Shown: in pieces, positions 62,221 through 64,000 of the stretch
Position numbering within the stretch: position 1 is the first letter of the stretch
Layout of the letters: every line of letters begins with the position of its first letter
From: Pseudomonas sp. MTM4
Lineage (GTDB): Bacteria > Pseudomonadota > Gammaproteobacteria > Pseudomonadales > Pseudomonadaceae
Assembly (NCBI RefSeq): GCF_019355055.1
Contig: NZ_CP048411.1
Location: forward strand, 682,001 to 746,000
Length of the DNA: 64,000 nt
Direction of reading: 5' to 3'
Program-made: the position numbers and the translations under genes
Notes under the pieces: generated by a model
What the model was told of the DNA's origin: nothing
The model's input: the letters and a program-made list of their open reading frames with translations, nothing else
Databases searched by the model: none

Positions 62221-64000
62221 CTACTCCTGTGGTCGCAGTATCACTACCCCAAGCGGCGGAAGCGTGAGCATCAGCGATACGTCCTGCCCATGGGACGGCA
62301 CCTGTTCGGCCAGCAGGCCGCCGCCGTTGCCTACGTTGGAGCCGCCGTAGCATCCGGCATCGCTGTTGAAGATTTCTTCCCAGCGTCCCTCCCCGGGAAC
62401 GCCTACCCGATAGCCCTCACGTACTACCGGCGTGAAATTGCCCACAACCAACAGGGGATACCCCGTCGAACTCTTGCGCAGCCAGGCGAACACACTGTTG
62501 GAGCGGTCGTCACCGATCAGCCACTGGAAACCCTGCGGATCACTGTCCAGCTCATGCAAGGCAGGCTCATGTGCGTACAAACGGTTGATATCTCTGACCA
62601 GATTTTGCGCGCCGCGATGGTCGGCCTCTTCGAGTAGATGCCAATCAAGCTCGCGGTCGTGGCTCCATTCGCGCCACTGGCCGAACTCGCTGCCCATGAA
62701 CAAGAGCTTCTTGCCCGGATGCGTCCACATGAAGGACAGGTAGGCCCGTAAATTGGCGAACTTCTGCCAGCGATCACCGGGCATTTTGTCGATCAGCGAA
62801 CCCTTGCCGTGCACCACTTCATCGTGGGAGATCGGCAGCACGAAGTGCTCCGAATAGGCGTAAACCATGCCGAAGGTGAGCTTGTCGTGGTGGTACTGAC
62901 GGTTGACCGGGTCTTCCTGAATGTACTTGAGGGTGTCGTGCATCCAGCCCATGTTCCACTTGTAGGCAAAACCCAGCCCGCTATCGGAGGTTGGTTTGCT
63001 GACACCGGGAAAGGCCGTGGACTCTTCGGCGATAACCAACGCGCCGGGCGTTTCGGTGGCTACTACGTCGTTGAGGTGGCGCAGGAAGTCGATCGCTTCG
63101 AGGTTCTCTCGACCGCCGTGACGGTTGGGGATCCACTCGCCTTCCTTGCGCGAATAATCGCGATAGAGCATCGAGGCGACCGCATCGACACGCAGTGCGT
63201 CGACGTGGAATTCACGCAACCAGTGCAACGCTGAAGCAAGCATGAAGCCGTGCACTTCGGTGCGGCCCAGGTTGTAGATGTAGGTATCCCAGTCCTGATG
63301 GAAGCCTTCGAAGGGGTGCGCATATTCGTACAACGCCGTGCCATCGAATTCGCCCAGCCCGTGCGCGTCGGTCGGGAAATGCGCCGGTACCCAGTCGAGG
63401 ATCACGCCGATGCCGGCGTTGTGGCAGGCATCGACGAAGGCGGCGAAGTCATGCGCGTTGCCGTAGCGGGCGCTGGGCGCGAACTGCGACAGCAGCTGAT
63501 AACCCCAGGAGCCGCCGAAGGGGTGTTCCATGATCGGCATCAGCTCGATATGGGTGAAACCCAAATCGACGACATACGGGATCAGCCGTTCGGCCAGTTC
63601 GTGCCAATCGTAGAGCCGCCCGTTATCGCCGCCCTCCTTGCGCCAGGAGCCGGCATGCAGCTCATAGATGGTCATCGGCGCGGTATAAGACTGGCGCGCC
63701 GCGCGATGCTGCAGCCAGGCCTCGTCCTTCCACTCATAGTCCAGCGGATGCGAAATCACCGAAGCGGTGCCGGGTGGCAGCTCGGTCGCCAGCGCAATCG
63801 GATCGGCCTTCAGCGGCAGAACACCGTTCTGCCCCAGAATCTCGTATTTATACTTATCACCAGGCTGCAAGCGCGGGATGAAGATTTCCCACACGCCGGA
63901 AGGAATGCGCAAACGCATGGGATGCCGACGCCCGTCCCAGTCATTGAAACTACCCACTACTGACACGCGCCGCGCATTGGGTGCCCACACGGCGAAACGC
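62221..64000 (-). CDS. glgB: 1,4-alpha-glucan branching enzyme, 5' end outside the window
   Basis: At least 593 residues of a GH13 branching enzyme that makes alpha-1,6 branches in glycogen. The visible part starts in the CBM48 domain ([20 protein letters not shown]) and the frame runs off the right edge. The barrel shows [14 protein letters not shown], catalytic Asp in [17 protein letters not shown], Glu in [12 protein letters not shown] and [15 protein letters not shown]. In P. aeruginosa the corresponding gene ends a treS-glgB set, so treS or glgE-like genes may lie just beyond the window; inference. Confidence 0.96.
   Translation of the reverse strand, partial: RFAVWAPNARRVSVVGSFNDWDGRRHPMRLRIPSGVWEIFIPRLQPGDKYKYEILGQNGVLPLKADPIALATELPPGTASVISHPLDYEWKDEAWLQHRAARQSYTAPMTIYELHAGSWRKEGGDNGRLYDWHELAERLIPYVVDLGFTHIELMPIMEHPFGGSWGYQLLSQFAPSARYGNAHDFAAFVDACHNAGIGVILDWVPAHFPTDAHGLGEFDGTALYEYAHPFEGFHQDWDTYIYNLGRTEVHGFMLASALHWLREFHVDALRVDAVASMLYRDYSRKEGEWIPNRHGGRENLEAIDFLRHLNDVVATETPGALVIAEESTAFPGVSKPTSDSGLGFAYKWNMGWMHDTLKYIQEDPVNRQYHHDKLTFGMVYAYSEHFVLPISHDEVVHGKGSLIDKMPGDRWQKFANLRAYLSFMWTHPGKKLLFMGSEFGQWREWSHDRELDWHLLEEADHRGAQNLVRDINRLYAHEPALHELDSDPQGFQWLIGDDRSNSVFAWLRKSSTGYPLLVVGNFTPVVREGYRVGVPGEGRWEEIFNSDAGCYGGSNVGNGGGLLAEQVPSHGQDVSLMLTLPPLGVVILRPQE

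Overview
The window looks like the chromosome of a Pseudomonas-group gammaproteobacterium, most like the stutzeri group (Stutzerimonas). Evidence: high-GC coding DNA, an MvaT-type H-NS protein, Pseudomonas-type small families (DUF1652, DUF2790, DUF2934), nah/cat aromatic catabolism genes close to the Pseudomonas versions, and a glycogen/trehalose block in the order glgA-treZ-malQ-treY-(DUF2934)-glgX, as in P. aeruginosa. The genus is an inference; no rRNA or tRNA gene was found to confirm it.

Layout. (1) 1-4.6 kb: an uncharacterised oxidoreductase cluster (two SDRs, two VOC-fold proteins, a saccharopine-dehydrogenase-like reductase, an NTF2-like protein) around a TetR regulator with three matching operator palindromes. 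(2) 4.7-8.5 kb: small accessory genes (zinc-ribbon protein, MvaT-like silencer, DoxX, F420-reductase-like protein, LysR, tautomerase) and the wreck of a response-regulator gene. (3) 8.8-18.5 kb: an aromatic catabolic block. nahR-nahG-catA-adh-nahF-outer-membrane protein lie on the minus strand, with catR and divergent catBC beside them. Together they can take salicyl alcohol or salicylaldehyde through salicylate, catechol and cis,cis-muconate to beta-ketoadipate enol-lactone; the later pca genes are not here. (4) 18.7-21.4 kb: a DASS-family transporter gene destroyed by an IS5-family insertion and also by an in-frame TAG.

(5) 21.5-28 kb: a decayed mobile region. It carries remnants or orphans of at least four toxin-antitoxin modules (HigBA-like, AbiEi/DUF6088, Xre/ParS-like DUF2384, MazE/AbrB-like), none with an intact toxin, then two tandem tyrosine recombinases of which the second lacks several catalytic residues. 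A paired imperfect 27-28 nt repeat sits at the right edge. (6) 28-34.8 kb: an AraC regulator divergent from a complete FUSC-DUF1656-HlyD-OMF efflux operon of the aromatic-acid (AaeXAB) type, then a LysR gene.

(7) 35-64 kb: a stress/storage region. It holds LigD, DUF2790 and DUF1652 proteins, a ferritin-like protein, an MscS channel, a CinA-like amidase, the glgA-treZ-malQ-treY-DUF2934-glgX operon, an M23 peptidase, cytochrome b561, a DODA dioxygenase, LysR, a zinc alcohol dehydrogenase, a DUF72-EEP-clsB-YbhN-type operon, and a glgB gene that runs off the right edge. The set fits glycogen and trehalose interconversion with membrane and DNA maintenance in stationary phase or osmotic stress.
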